A DNA stretch of 64,000 nucleotides, taken from contig NZ_CP014943.1 in NCBI RefSeq assembly GCF_002077175.1, forward strand, positions 1,984,001-2,048,000, in the 5' to 3' direction. Made by a program: the position numbers and the translations under genes. Positions 54,971 to 63,791 of the stretch are shown piece by piece. Source of the stretch: Colwellia sp. PAMC 21821 (GTDB taxonomy: Bacteria; Pseudomonadota; Gammaproteobacteria; Enterobacterales; Alteromonadaceae). The first letter of the stretch is position 1; each line of letters starts with the position of its first letter. The notes beneath the pieces were generated by a model. It had not been told where the DNA came from and ran no database searches. It saw only the letters and a list, made by a program, of their open reading frames with translations.

Positions 54971-55621
54971 ATGAGTTTAAAAGCACAAATAGACGCTTAT
55001 AACGTGCAAAAAGAGGCCAAATTACCGGCTGAAGTTTTAGCATTAATGAACACCACTAACGAAGAACTTATTGCCCTGCATGTTAAGGATAACGCCTTAC
55101 AAGTTGGCCAAAAAGTTGAGAATTTCAGCCTCGTTAATCACCGTGGCGATACCGTAGAGTTAAGTAAGTTATTGGCCAATGGCCCGGTAATAATAAGCTT
55201 TTATCGAGGTGCTTGGTGCCCATACTGTAATTTAGAGTTAAAAGCATTGAATGATTATTTACCGCAATTTAAAACGCAGAATGCTCAGTTAGTTGCTATT
55301 TCACCACAGTTGCCTGATGAAACATTATCAACCGCACAAAAGAATGAACTGGAATTTGATGTACTGTCAGATGTCAGCAATACCATCGCGAACCAGTTTG
55401 GCTTGTTATTTACGTTAGATGAGCGTATTCAAAGTTTATACAGCGGATTTGGTATTGATTTTGAAAAATATTACGGTGACAAAAGCTTTAAATTACCGCT
55501 GCCGGCGACTTATGTAATCAATCAAAACGGCATTATCACCTACGCATTTGTCAGTGAAGATTATACTTTACGTGCAGAACCTGAAGATGTACTCACTAGC
55601 CTAAAATTGGAAAATATTTAA
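54971..55621 (+). CDS. Peroxiredoxin-like (AhpC/TSA family) protein
   Basis: The product is a thioredoxin-fold AhpC/TSA protein with a CxxC centre (YRGAWCPYCNLEL) and a downstream AISPQ segment. The start at 54971 is preferred over 54938: an AGG lies 7 bases before it, the family N-terminus MSLKAQI fits, and the earlier ATG overlaps a TATAAT (54933-54938) that may be the -10 box. Its stop overlaps the next start by one base (TAATG), so the two are coupled. It probably reduces peroxides. Confidence 0.88.
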   Translation: MSLKAQIDAYNVQKEAKLPAEVLALMNTTNEELIALHVKDNALQVGQKVENFSLVNHRGDTVELSKLLANGPVIISFYRGAWCPYCNLELKALNDYLPQFKTQNAQLVAISPQLPDETLSTAQKNELEFDVLSDVSNTIANQFGLLFTLDERIQSLYSGFGIDFEKYYGDKSFKLPLPATYVINQNGIITYAFVSEDYTLRAEPEDVLTSLKLENI

Positions 55622-56382
55622 TGTCAGCTTTACAATCACTCAAAATCCTTACGCTTTCACTGTTAGTAGGTGCAAGCCTTTTATCTGGAGTTACTATGGC
55701 TAATGAAACACCAAGTAAACCTAAAGTGCTCATTTTTGATGTAAATGAAACTCTGCTTGATTTGACCTCAATGCGAACCTCTATTGGTAAAGCGCTTGGC
55801 GGACGTGAAGATTTACTGCCACTTTGGTTTTCTACTATGTTACATCACTCGCTAGTTTCTACCGTAATGAATGATTACCACGATTTTGGTCAAATTGGTG
55901 TGGCTTCATTATTAATGGTGGCGCAAAACAACAATATTGAGATCACCAGCGAGCAAGCTAAAACAGCGATTGTAACGCCACTTTTAACGCTACCACCGCA
56001 TGGTGATGTAAAAGATGCTTTAGCGAAATTAAAAGCACAAGGTTATAAGTTAGTCAGCCTAACCAATTCTTCAAATAAAGGTGTAAAAGCACAGTTTGAA
56101 AGTGCAGGTTTAACGTCGTATTTTGACCAGCGCTATAGCATTGAAGATATAAAAATTTACAAGCCAGATCTACGCGCTTATGAATGGGTATTGAAAAAGC
56201 TTAATGTAAAACCTGAAGAGGCGATGATGATAGCTGCACATGGCTGGGATGTAGCTGGCGCAAAAGAAGCAGGTCTGCAAACCACCTTTATTGCTCGCCC
56301 AGGTAAAGCGCTTTATCCATTGGCGAAAAAGCCTGACCACGTTGTGAAAGACTTAACTGAATTAGTCACTCTACTTAAGTAA
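55621..56382 (+). CDS. HAD type II dehalogenase-like protein with signal peptide
   Basis: The 253-residue protein has a Sec signal peptide (KILTLSLLVGASLLSGVTMA, cleavage near Ala27) and then the haloacid-dehalogenase motifs: IFDVNETLLDL with the nucleophile Asp, SLTNSS, the IYKPDLRAYE lysine and AAHGWDVAGAKEAG. 2-haloacid dehalogenases are usually cytosolic, so export is unusual. It overlaps the peroxiredoxin gene by one base, so the two are likely coexpressed. Substrate unknown. Confidence 0.88.
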   Translation: MSALQSLKILTLSLLVGASLLSGVTMANETPSKPKVLIFDVNETLLDLTSMRTSIGKALGGREDLLPLWFSTMLHHSLVSTVMNDYHDFGQIGVASLLMVAQNNNIEITSEQAKTAIVTPLLTLPPHGDVKDALAKLKAQGYKLVSLTNSSNKGVKAQFESAGLTSYFDQRYSIEDIKIYKPDLRAYEWVLKKLNVKPEEAMMIAAHGWDVAGAKEAGLQTTFIARPGKALYPLAKKPDHVVKDLTELVTLLK

Positions 56383-56405
56383 TCAGGACTATAATGTAAA
56401 GCGAA

Positions 56406-56443
56406 GCAGCCAATGTCAGAATAATATTGGCTGCTTTTTTAAC
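56406..56443 (+). terminator. Rho-independent terminator after the HAD gene
   Basis: The stem GCAGCCAAT / ATTGGCTGC with a TGTCAGAATAAT-type loop is followed by TTTTTT, 24 bases past the stop. Confidence 0.88.
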
Positions 56444-56496
56444 TTATCTCAATGCCGTATTTTCTATGATGCTGAACAGAGATTTAGGATCATATA

Positions 56497-56525
56497 GTCG
56501 TTCACACCATCCATGGTTTCACGAC
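56497..56525. repeat. Hairpin GTCGT...ACCATCCATGGT...ACGAC
   Basis: An inner palindromic ACCAT-CC-ATGGT (56506-56517) lies inside a second 5-bp pairing (56497-56501 with 56521-56525). It matches the CATCC hairpins near 39226 and 34497 in design. A 74-codon frame across it (56427-56651) is not convincing as a gene. Confidence 0.55.
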
Positions 56526-56609
56526 ATTCACACTTCTATATATCTATTTATATCTATCTATATCTCGATGCGCAAGCGTGATGACCTTTGTAAAAAAATC
56601 CAACGGGTA

Positions 56610-57233
56610 CTAGAGTGTTTTGGGGCTAGCCATAAATACCTTAAAGGGTAATGGAGCCTCTAAAGCGCTATCGTCAATGGCTAAATGAGTGAAACCTGAA
56701 TGCTCGAAAAAAGCACTTAATTGCTCGTTATTTAACTCATCTTCGGCTAAATTCATTGCTTGATAATAAGCTTTATTTTCTTCTGTTTCGCAATCTTGTG
56801 CATCCACAAACAAACTCATTGGCATACTAAGCACTGAGATTGATTGAACTTTACTGTAATGCTCGGCAATTTCTTTCAGTAAAAACTTAGCAACACCTTG
56901 CTTGCGAAATGCAGGCAAAACACTAATCGCTTCAATTAATATATGATCTTTGGCTTTAGCATCTACTTTTACTTGTAATTTTTCGACTAAATCAGCAGCA
57001 ATATTTTGTTTTTTGAAAAACAAGTTTAAAGGTACTTCCCAATCAGTAGCATCTTGCTGACTAAGTAATTCGTAGCTTTCGTCAGCGCCACGGTGCTTAT
57101 TTAAAGTCATTATTTCAATTTCTGCTTTGGCAATAACTTGGTCATCGTCATTCTTGACATTAATTTCTTGTATTAATTGCCAATCAAAAGCACTTTTAAT
57201 TTCTGGTTTACTAAATTCTATCGTTAAGTTCAT
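56610..57233 (-). CDS. GNAT family N-acetyltransferase
   Basis: The 207-residue protein has the GNAT acetyl-CoA pyrophosphate loop in ISVLPAFRKQGVAKFLLKEI (Arg/Gln-x-x-Gly-x-Ala type). Flanking strands match the fold. The substrate is unknown. It is monocistronic and its last codons approach the HAD terminator region. Confidence 0.85.
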   Translation of the reverse strand: MNLTIEFSKPEIKSAFDWQLIQEINVKNDDDQVIAKAEIEIMTLNKHRGADESYELLSQQDATDWEVPLNLFFKKQNIAADLVEKLQVKVDAKAKDHILIEAISVLPAFRKQGVAKFLLKEIAEHYSKVQSISVLSMPMSLFVDAQDCETEENKAYYQAMNLAEDELNNEQLSAFFEHSGFTHLAIDDSALEAPLPFKVFMASPKTL

Positions 57234-57724
57234 GGTATTTCAGTGCTTGTTTAACGGTGAAGTATTACACCTTAACAAGCGACTGCCTTAAGTTGTTGGT
57301 GCAGTAAAGTTAACTTAAAGCTATCGTTATTACTGCCAGTTTTCATTGTGGTGCGTTTATACCATTAGGATGGCCTTCATGCCAGAATTTGATGTATATC
57401 GGGGATTAATCTTTACCCTGTGTTCAGTAAATTAAAGAACATACTTACTAGGGAAGTCATATATTTTGATAGCCGTTATTAACTAATCTATATTTAGAGG
57501 GAGTGTTATAGCGCCATAAAACGTTACTGTTAGTCACTATAATCTATACAATGAAAGCTAAGGTGTTCTACATTTATCATAATTATGCCTTAGGTAAGTT
57601 ACTTACCTTTAAATATAAAGGGGTTAACTATATATGGCTGTTTATCCATATATGCTAATATTTAAATCATTAATTTCGTGGCATATTTATCATCATGAAT
57701 GAGTTGAGCAGTGCAGGTAAAATA
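57234..57724. other. Upstream region of the two-component system
   Basis: About 490 AT-rich bases without a gene. The most notable element is the perfect palindrome at 57592-57608. GGGTTAAC at 57622 and several A/T tracts are also present. The promoter of the response regulator must be here, but I cannot assign it. Confidence 0.5.
57592..57608. promoter_or_regulatory. 17-bp palindrome upstream of the response regulator
   Basis: AGGTAAGTTACTTACCT is a perfect inverted repeat about one central T, 117 bases before the regulator start. Its arms contain TTAC, as do the half-sites at 59856-59900. It may be an operator, possibly autoregulatory. Confidence 0.5.
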
Positions 57725-58408
57725 ATGGAAAAAAATAAAATCCTTATTGTCGAAGATGATGCAGAAATATCGCGTTTAACTGCCATGTATCTAGAAGTTG
57801 AAGGTTTCGATACCCTGGTTATCGGTGATGGCGCTGCGGCTATATCGGCAATACAAAGCTATATACCAGACTTGATTGTCCTAGATTTGATGCTGCCGAA
57901 CTTGTCTGGCATCGAGATTTGTAAGCAAGCAAGGATTTTTTATGACGGCCCTATTTTGGTGTTAACCGCCTGTGATGATGATGTTAGTGAAGTCAGTTTA
58001 CTTAAATTAGGCGCCGATGACTTCTTAACGAAGCCATTAAAACCGCACGTATTAGTGGCCAGAATAGAAGCGTTATTACGCAGAGTTAAGCCGCAACCGG
58101 TCCCAATGAACAATAAACATAGTCGGCTTGGTATTGATGTTGATAGTCAAACGGTAACCTTAGACGGGAGCGAGCTGACTTTAACCAGTGCAGAATATGA
58201 AATGCTAGTTATATTGGAAAAAAATATAGGTATGCCAGTTTCCAGGGATGATTGTTGTCATATGTTAAGAGGTATTGATTACGATTTTAGTAATAGATCA
58301 ATAGATATGCGTATTAGTGGTTTACGGAAAAAATTTCACGATGATAAGTTGCCATATAAATTCATTATTACTGTAAGAAACAAAGGTTATATGTTACTCA
58401 ATGGTTAA
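57725..58408 (+). CDS. OmpR-family response regulator
   Basis: The receiver domain has acidic residues EDD near the N-terminus, phospho-acceptor Asp54 in LIVLDLMLP and Lys103 in LTKPLKP. The C-terminal winged helix (TLTSAEYEMLVILEKN...SVDMRISGLRKK-like) is the OmpR/PhoB type. ATG 57725 is chosen: AGG lies seven bases before it, while the ATG at 57695 has no ribosome binding site. It overlaps the kinase start by eight bases. The pair looks RstA/RstB-like. Confidence 0.93.
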   Translation: MEKNKILIVEDDAEISRLTAMYLEVEGFDTLVIGDGAAAISAIQSYIPDLIVLDLMLPNLSGIEICKQARIFYDGPILVLTACDDDVSEVSLLKLGADDFLTKPLKPHVLVARIEALLRRVKPQPVPMNNKHSRLGIDVDSQTVTLDGSELTLTSAEYEMLVILEKNIGMPVSRDDCCHMLRGIDYDFSNRSIDMRISGLRKKFHDDKLPYKFIITVRNKGYMLLNG

Positions 58409-59756
58409 ATTTACCTCCCTCTCAATTTTTACCCGCTTATATTTAATCATTGCAATAGCCATGGTTTTTAGTGGCACTGTATCAGTGTTAATCATTGAAA
58501 AAATTCATGTGCAAGGTGCTATTGATGACTATGTGAAGTTTACTGATAAAATTTATGCTGATTTATTAAAAGAAAAAAAGATTGATCATAATACCTCTTT
58601 GCAAAAGCTAAATAAGGACGTGCATAAGGTTGAAGGCTATTTAATTAGTTGGAAAATAACACTTAACAAGGATACACCTTGTCATGATTGTGAGTATGTC
58701 GCTCACTCTGGCGATGTAGAGGTTCATAAAAACAATGAAAATCAATGGTTCGCAGTATATAAGTTGCCAGATGTAGCAGCGTGGTTAGTTATTTTTGAAA
58801 ATAATATATTTAATTTTGAATCGGACGATGATAGTGAAGAAAAAAACTTTTTTAGCGAATTAACCTTTCACGATATCGAAGATATGACACAGCTGATGAT
58901 AGTATTCTTTACTATCGCAATGGCAATTTATTGGCCTGTTAGAGCCATAAAACGTCAAATTGAAAGCTTGATTAACATACATCATCAATTCGGTGCAGGC
59001 AATCTGCAAGCTAGAGCCAACGTCAAATTAACCAAACCATTAAATGAATTGGCGAACAGTTTTAATATGATGGCAAGTGCCATTAACGATACGGTTAATG
59101 AAAACCAGGTATTTGCCCAAGCAGTGCCTCATGAAATGCGCACACCTTTAAGTAGGATCCAACTAGCGGTCGGCCTATTAAGTCAAAACAATGAAAATAA
59201 ACAACAAGTGGCACTATTAGACAATATCGATACTTATATTGAAGATATGAGTGTGCTAATAGATCAAGTTGTGTCTTTTTCTAAATTAAATACCTTAAAA
59301 GAATTTGATGAAGCTTCTTTATATCAAAATATTGCCTTGGGTGAATTTATTAAAGCAAGAATTGAAGCGGTAGAATGTACCCAAAAACTTAACGTGACTT
59401 GTGAGCTTAATGACACTCTGCATATTACAACGAACCCTGCTTATTTGAGGTTATTAGTTGATAATCTTTTAAAAAATGCCTGTATTCATGCGAAACAAAA
59501 TATGATCGTAAGCTTGGATGAATCCAATGGTCATATTGAATTGAGTGTTGCAGATGATGGTGATGGCATCCCTGAAGAGTTTCTTGAAACCATATTTGTC
59601 CCATTTTATCGATTAGATGTAAGTCGAAGTCGTAAAACCGGCGGTTTAGGGTTAGGGCTAGCGATATCAAAAGCAGCTTGTACGCGTATGGATTGTAAAA
59701 TAACCGTTGAGAACATCCCCACTGCAGGAGCTAAATTTACTTGCCGGTTTAGCTAG
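58401..59756 (+). CDS. Sensor histidine kinase with CxxC sensor domain
   Basis: The 451-residue kinase has an N-terminal membrane segment (LYLIIAIAMVFSGTVSVLI), an extracytoplasmic domain of ~130 residues, a second membrane segment (MIVFFTIAMAIYWPV), a HAMP linker, HisKA with His244 in VPHEMRTPLSRIQ, and HATPase_c motifs N (LLKNACIHA), G1 (DDGDGIP) and G2 (GGLGLGLAI). The sensor domain carries Cys94-His-Asp-Cys97, a possible redox or metal site. It overlaps the regulator by 8 bases. Confidence 0.93.
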   Translation: MVKFTSLSIFTRLYLIIAIAMVFSGTVSVLIIEKIHVQGAIDDYVKFTDKIYADLLKEKKIDHNTSLQKLNKDVHKVEGYLISWKITLNKDTPCHDCEYVAHSGDVEVHKNNENQWFAVYKLPDVAAWLVIFENNIFNFESDDDSEEKNFFSELTFHDIEDMTQLMIVFFTIAMAIYWPVRAIKRQIESLINIHHQFGAGNLQARANVKLTKPLNELANSFNMMASAINDTVNENQVFAQAVPHEMRTPLSRIQLAVGLLSQNNENKQQVALLDNIDTYIEDMSVLIDQVVSFSKLNTLKEFDEASLYQNIALGEFIKARIEAVECTQKLNVTCELNDTLHITTNPAYLRLLVDNLLKNACIHAKQNMIVSLDESNGHIELSVADDGDGIPEEFLETIFVPFYRLDVSRSRKTGGLGLGLAISKAACTRMDCKITVENIPTAGAKFTCRFS

Positions 59757-59855
59757 TAAAACAAAGTATACATAAATAATAGCGCTTATTTCTACCATAT
59801 TCACGATATGGATAGTTGATAAAATAAGGCTATTTTAAAATCTGCACCCCTTCGC

Positions 59856-59900
59856 TTACAAATGCTTACAAACCCACTTTTTGCCTTACACGCCCTTACT
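59856..59900 (+). promoter_or_regulatory. Phased TTACA half-sites, candidate response-regulator operator
   Basis: TTACA occurs at 59856, 59866 and 59886, and TTACT at 59896, so four half-sites fall on a 10-bp grid with one position (59876) degenerate. OmpR-family regulators bind direct repeats with 10-11 bp spacing; RstA boxes include GTTACA. The array ends next to a promoter-like TTGTTC/TATTAT. Confidence 0.5.
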
Positions 59901-59950
59901 TTGTTCATGTTATCAAACGGGTATTATACCGTTAACTAATTTTTTTAAAA

Positions 59951-59998
59951 AAAGCTGTCTTTAACAAGTCACTAAGTGACTGCTGGCTTTTATTTTAA
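59951..59998 (+). terminator. Possible terminator after the histidine kinase
   Basis: The hairpin AGTCAC / GTGACT (59967-59981), extended weakly by AGC/GCT pairs, is followed by TTTTATTTT. Weak; it may instead be a leader structure. Confidence 0.4.
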
Positions 59999-60272
59999 TT
60001 TACCGAACTGAAAAGCTACAAAAAATATAGTGTGGAAGTCGGTTTTTTAGTGATGGAATTTAAGTTAATACATTTGATAATTGATTGTCAAGAACAAGAA
60101 AATACAACTTTGGATTGAATGGTTAATTCACAAGTTAGTTATTTATATCATTGTGTTACCAGCTTATTTTACTTTCACTTTACTAATCACCTCCGCTTTA
60201 TACCCAATATTTTAAAAATGGAGTTATACAATGTTAAATATAAAAGTTACCCAAACGCTAAGGAGCAAAAAA

Positions 60273-63134
60273 ATGAAATATAATTGTTTAGCAGCCTTAA
60301 TGCTGACAACACTTATCAGTGGTTGTGGCAGCGATAGTAAATCAGCACCAACACCCGTAATACCTGAAGTGCCGGTATTGGAAGGTAAAGTGAGTTTTGT
60401 ACTTGCATCGGTTGACGGTGGTTCATGTACGTTACTTGACCCCGCACAAAATATGACACAATTGGCAGGTCCATCAATTACGGCTGAAGGTGTTGCTTTG
60501 TTTGAAGATATTGCACCTGATACGGGTTTAGTCATGGTTGAATGTACTGGTGGCTCGTATGAAGACGAAGCAACAGGCGATATCAAGACCCCAGGCGTGC
60601 TGCGCTCATATGTTAATATTACCTCTTCAGAGTTTACGGCAACAGTTTCGCCACTTACTGAAGTAGTAGCAAGAATTGTTGACCATTACGAATTAGATTA
60701 CACGGATTACGCTACAGTATCGACAAATGTTGCATTCGCTTTTGGTTTGCAAGACGTTGACTTATCTACCTTAGCGCCATTAGATACTAACACGAAAGAT
60801 TTGGATGGAAGTCCTAGTAGCCACTATGGTTTAGTGCTGGCGGCAATATCTCAGTTACAAGTTGATCTTGAGCTTGATACTGCTGAAGAAGTCATACAAG
60901 AGCTAGCATCTGGTCTGGCAAATAACGGCTTATTTACAAAAGCCAATATACGAGGATTGTATTTTAGTGCCATTGAAAATACCTTCAACAACCCAAGAAT
61001 TGATCGAAATGACAGTGATGATGAGTTATTACATAAGTTTTTTTATAGTGTTGCGTTAGCGCCAATAGCTTCACAAGTAGAATATGTACATGCTGATCAC
61101 CCTGATAGTGTTAGCTTTGAAGCTAATTCGATGATAAATGCATTTGAACCTGCATTGTTTGATATTGTTGGTACGCATTTAACATTGCACATGCGAGCTA
61201 CGTTAGGCGGAGAAGATTGTCGTCTACGTGATGTTCAACCTATAGTTGAAACTAGCAAAGATACTGATTCTTTTATCATGTATGCAGAATGTCCAGAGCA
61301 AGCGGCAGGTGAGGCAGATTTTCAAATTTTTGATCATGACGGTCGATTAGAAAATACTACCACGATAACGGTAGTTAATGCAGCGGATACTGATGCCATA
61401 GCTTCTTATAATGCTAAAAATCGATTTAAAACAGCAAGTAATAGCAGTGTGTCAGCTACACCGACTGGCAGTAGCTTTATACTTGGTACCGTTACGGGTC
61501 AAGCACCGCTAATTAACGCGAGTGTTGGCTCAGCGCATAATTACAACAGTGCTTCACTGGTTACCTTTCCAATTGAGGGCGTTACCGTACAATTAGTTGA
61601 CGCGGCGAATCAAGTGATAACATCTACTGTCACTACGGAAGGTGGTAATTACCAATTTAACAATGCCCCTGACAATACCAGTGTAAGCATTGTGGTATTA
61701 GCCGAAATAAAGAAAGCTAGAACTATAGCAAATGTTGGCGCTGAATATAATTTTGCCGTACGCGACAATACCAGCACGACAAGCCCTAAAAAATTGTACC
61801 AAATAGCAACACCGCTTTTCACCACGCAATCTTTTCTTTTTAAAGACCTCGTTGCTAAAGTTGGCTTCACAGATAGTGGCCAAGCGATCAGCAACGAAGC
61901 TCGAGAGTCTGCGCCTTTCGCAATTCTTAGGTCAGTTAATACAGCGGTTAATTCACTAGAAAAATTAGATGCAAACGTTAGTATGCCAGACCTTAATATT
62001 TATTGGTCAGCTAATAATGTTGGTGCCAACGGTGATGAAAACTTAGGACAAATTGGTACCTCACATTACCAAAAAAGTGGTTTGCAGCCTGGCTTATTTA
62101 TATTAGGTAAAGCTGATTCTGATACTGATGAATTTGATGCTGGTGTATTAGGTCATGAATTTGGTCACTACTTACAAGACAAATTATCTTATGCAGATAA
62201 CCCTGGTGGCTCTCATAGAGGTAATGAATATAAAGATGCTAGCTTAGCGTACGGTGAAGGTTACGGTACGGCTGTTGGTGTACTTTTATCAGGTGATCAA
62301 TATTACTGTGATGTAGCCGGAAATTCTCAAACAGGCGGTTTTTGCTGGGATTTAAAAGATAAAAATCTAGCTGGTGATGTTAAGGGTTTTTATTCAGAGA
62401 AATCAATCATAACGCTTATGTATCATATTGGTTTGATTGAAGGCAAAGGTGTTGATGCCTTTTTTGCGGCCATGACCGCAATGAAAACCACTATGCATTC
62501 TGCAACGATATTTAATTTCTTACATCATTATTTAACAGCAAACCCAGATGTTAGCGCGCAAGTGAACACGCTAATGGCTGAAAATAATATTAAAACTAGC
62601 GATATTTTTGGTAACTTATCGCCAAATGCACTGCATGACCCAGCTATATCGGCATCAGTCAATAAAGGAAATTCAACAACAGGTGCTAATGATCTAGAAG
62701 TTTTATACCTAGAATTGCCTTTAATCGCGGTTAATAAGCCATTACGCACAGAAGCACCAGTACTGTTAACACCTAATGCTCCTACTTTTTGTGTAAACAG
62801 AAACTTGCCGGGCGCTAATATTCATAACGGACTTGGTATGCGTCAACGATTTACCTTTACCTCAAATTTTGACGGCTGGGTAACATTACGCGCTGAAAAC
62901 CATTTAGGCCATATGATAAGCCCACAAGTAAGCTATTTCGATATGCGTGAAGAGGGTGGCTTAGCATTACCTAACTATACCTACACTGAAGTAGGTGCTG
63001 CTAATTATCATGGAATAGTACAAGTTAAAACCGGTAAAAAATATTCACTTACACATAAAATGTTTAACCCAAGTGGTATTTTAAATGGTAGCGAGTGTGG
63101 ATTTAAAGTTACGTTATCAGCATCATTTTACTAA
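60273..63134 (+). CDS. Zinc-metalloprotease-like lipoprotein (HEFGH)
   Basis: A large lipoprotein with a signal (MKYNCLAALMLTTLISGC, lipobox LISGC). The start at 60273 is used: AGGAG lies seven bases before it and it gives a normal 18-residue signal; an in-frame ATG at 60231 also has GGAG and would extend it by 14 residues. After an N-terminal domain (~residues 30-400) comes a regulatory-like beta domain (GGNYQFNNAP), then the peptidase core with HEFGH (His ~628) and a later GEGYG (possible third ligand), then a beta domain with conserved cysteines. The same architecture, without the Glu, is found at the left edge of the window. It is probably a surface protease controlled by the two-component system. 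Confidence 0.85.
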   Translation: MKYNCLAALMLTTLISGCGSDSKSAPTPVIPEVPVLEGKVSFVLASVDGGSCTLLDPAQNMTQLAGPSITAEGVALFEDIAPDTGLVMVECTGGSYEDEATGDIKTPGVLRSYVNITSSEFTATVSPLTEVVARIVDHYELDYTDYATVSTNVAFAFGLQDVDLSTLAPLDTNTKDLDGSPSSHYGLVLAAISQLQVDLELDTAEEVIQELASGLANNGLFTKANIRGLYFSAIENTFNNPRIDRNDSDDELLHKFFYSVALAPIASQVEYVHADHPDSVSFEANSMINAFEPALFDIVGTHLTLHMRATLGGEDCRLRDVQPIVETSKDTDSFIMYAECPEQAAGEADFQIFDHDGRLENTTTITVVNAADTDAIASYNAKNRFKTASNSSVSATPTGSSFILGTVTGQAPLINASVGSAHNYNSASLVTFPIEGVTVQLVDAANQVITSTVTTEGGNYQFNNAPDNTSVSIVVLAEIKKARTIANVGAEYNFAVRDNTSTTSPKKLYQIATPLFTTQSFLFKDLVAKVGFTDSGQAISNEARESAPFAILRSVNTAVNSLEKLDANVSMPDLNIYWSANNVGANGDENLGQIGTSHYQKSGLQPGLFILGKADSDTDEFDAGVLGHEFGHYLQDKLSYADNPGGSHRGNEYKDASLAYGEGYGTAVGVLLSGDQYYCDVAGNSQTGGFCWDLKDKNLAGDVKGFYSEKSIITLMYHIGLIEGKGVDAFFAAMTAMKTTMHSATIFNFLHHYLTANPDVSAQVNTLMAENNIKTSDIFGNLSPNALHDPAISASVNKGNSTTGANDLEVLYLELPLIAVNKPLRTEAPVLLTPNAPTFCVNRNLPGANIHNGLGMRQRFTFTSNFDGWVTLRAENHLGHMISPQVSYFDMREEGGLALPNYTYTEVGAANYHGIVQVKTGKKYSLTHKMFNPSGILNGSECGFKVTLSASFY

Positions 63135-63137
63135 ATC

Positions 63138-63728
63138 ATGATGAAGCTAATAACGATTAGAAATAAAGCCTCTATGTGCATTTGCACATATGGGCTTATT
63201 CCTGTTTATTCCGCCTTATTGGCGATGACGTTATTAACTGGATGTGAAAAACCAGATAATAACGTCGTGTCTGTAAGCCAGAAAGTTGAAGAAGTGCCTG
63301 CAAAGCTAAGTAAAGCGTTGGTAAAAACTTCAATTATAATGGATCATGCAAATAAAATTGAAGTTTTTGCACCCACCGTTGAAAATGAACGGCACGGTAA
63401 ATGGCTTGGTGGTATTGCACCCCATAATAAACGCGCGTCTAAAGTCGATACTTACTATCGTATCAAGGCAGCAGATAAGCCAAATCATTTAACAATGACC
63501 TTGCGTTTTGAAGGGATATTTGCCGATGATGCAAAAATAGCTTTTAGGCCTATTGATGGTGCAAAATTTAAATTACCTGATCAGCAATCTGTTTGGCGAT
63601 TGAAGCCAGGTACTGCATCAGAAATAACATTTACTTTAGTGGTGCCTGATAGTGCAAGTTATCTTACACTTGATACCATGCAGAATAATCAAGGGGCGGC
63701 CAGAGCATTTGTGTTAAAACTGCCTTAG
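63138..63728 (+). CDS. Lipoprotein, hypothetical, downstream of the metalloprotease
   Basis: The 196-residue protein has a long n-region, a hydrophobic segment (VYSALLAMTLLTGC, lipobox LLTGC) and a beta-rich mature domain with no motif I recognise. It begins 3 bases after the metalloprotease stop, so the two are almost certainly cotranscribed and may work together. Alternative starts are 63141 and 63174. Confidence 0.75.
   Translation: MMKLITIRNKASMCICTYGLIPVYSALLAMTLLTGCEKPDNNVVSVSQKVEEVPAKLSKALVKTSIIMDHANKIEVFAPTVENERHGKWLGGIAPHNKRASKVDTYYRIKAADKPNHLTMTLRFEGIFADDAKIAFRPIDGAKFKLPDQQSVWRLKPGTASEITFTLVVPDSASYLTLDTMQNNQGAARAFVLKLP
63173..63190. repeat. 18-bp inverted repeat inside the lipoprotein signal sequence
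   Basis: TATGTGCATTTGCACATA has perfect 8-base arms around TT. It lies in coding sequence, so it could be chance, an operator or an mRNA hairpin affecting translation. Confidence 0.5.
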
Positions 63729-63753
63729 CCGCAAGCGTATTTTTATTATTTAC

Positions 63754-63791
63754 ATGACTTTTACACTATGCCTGTAAAGTGTAAAAGTCAT
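63754..63791. terminator. 13-bp stem hairpin after the lipoprotein operon
   Basis: ATGACTTTTACAC (63754-63766) pairs perfectly with GTGTAAAAGTCAT (63779-63791) across a 12-base loop. It lies 26 bases beyond the stop. The sequence after it is T/A-mixed rather than a clean T-run, so termination is probable, not certain. Confidence 0.6.

Larger units (their letters stand above)
59757..60272. other. Long leader and operator region upstream of the protease lipoprotein
   Basis: About 515 bases between kinase and lipoprotein. It contains the TTACA grid at 59856-59900, a promoter-like TTGTTC/TATTAT (59901-59927), and a hairpin GTCAC-TAA-GTGAC at 59967-59981 followed by T-rich sequence that may be a terminator or leader. 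A 21-codon frame at 60054 is not credible. Two start codons compete for the lipoprotein (60231 and 60273), each with a plausible GGAG-type site. Confidence 0.55.

Noticed and set aside
56427..56651. 74-codon frame between the HAD and GNAT genes
   Set aside because: It runs through the terminator and the CATCC hairpin, has no ribosome binding site, and overlaps the 3' end of the GNAT gene.
60054..60119. 21-codon frame ahead of the metalloprotease lipoprotein
   Set aside because: Too short, no Shine-Dalgarno and no family resemblance.
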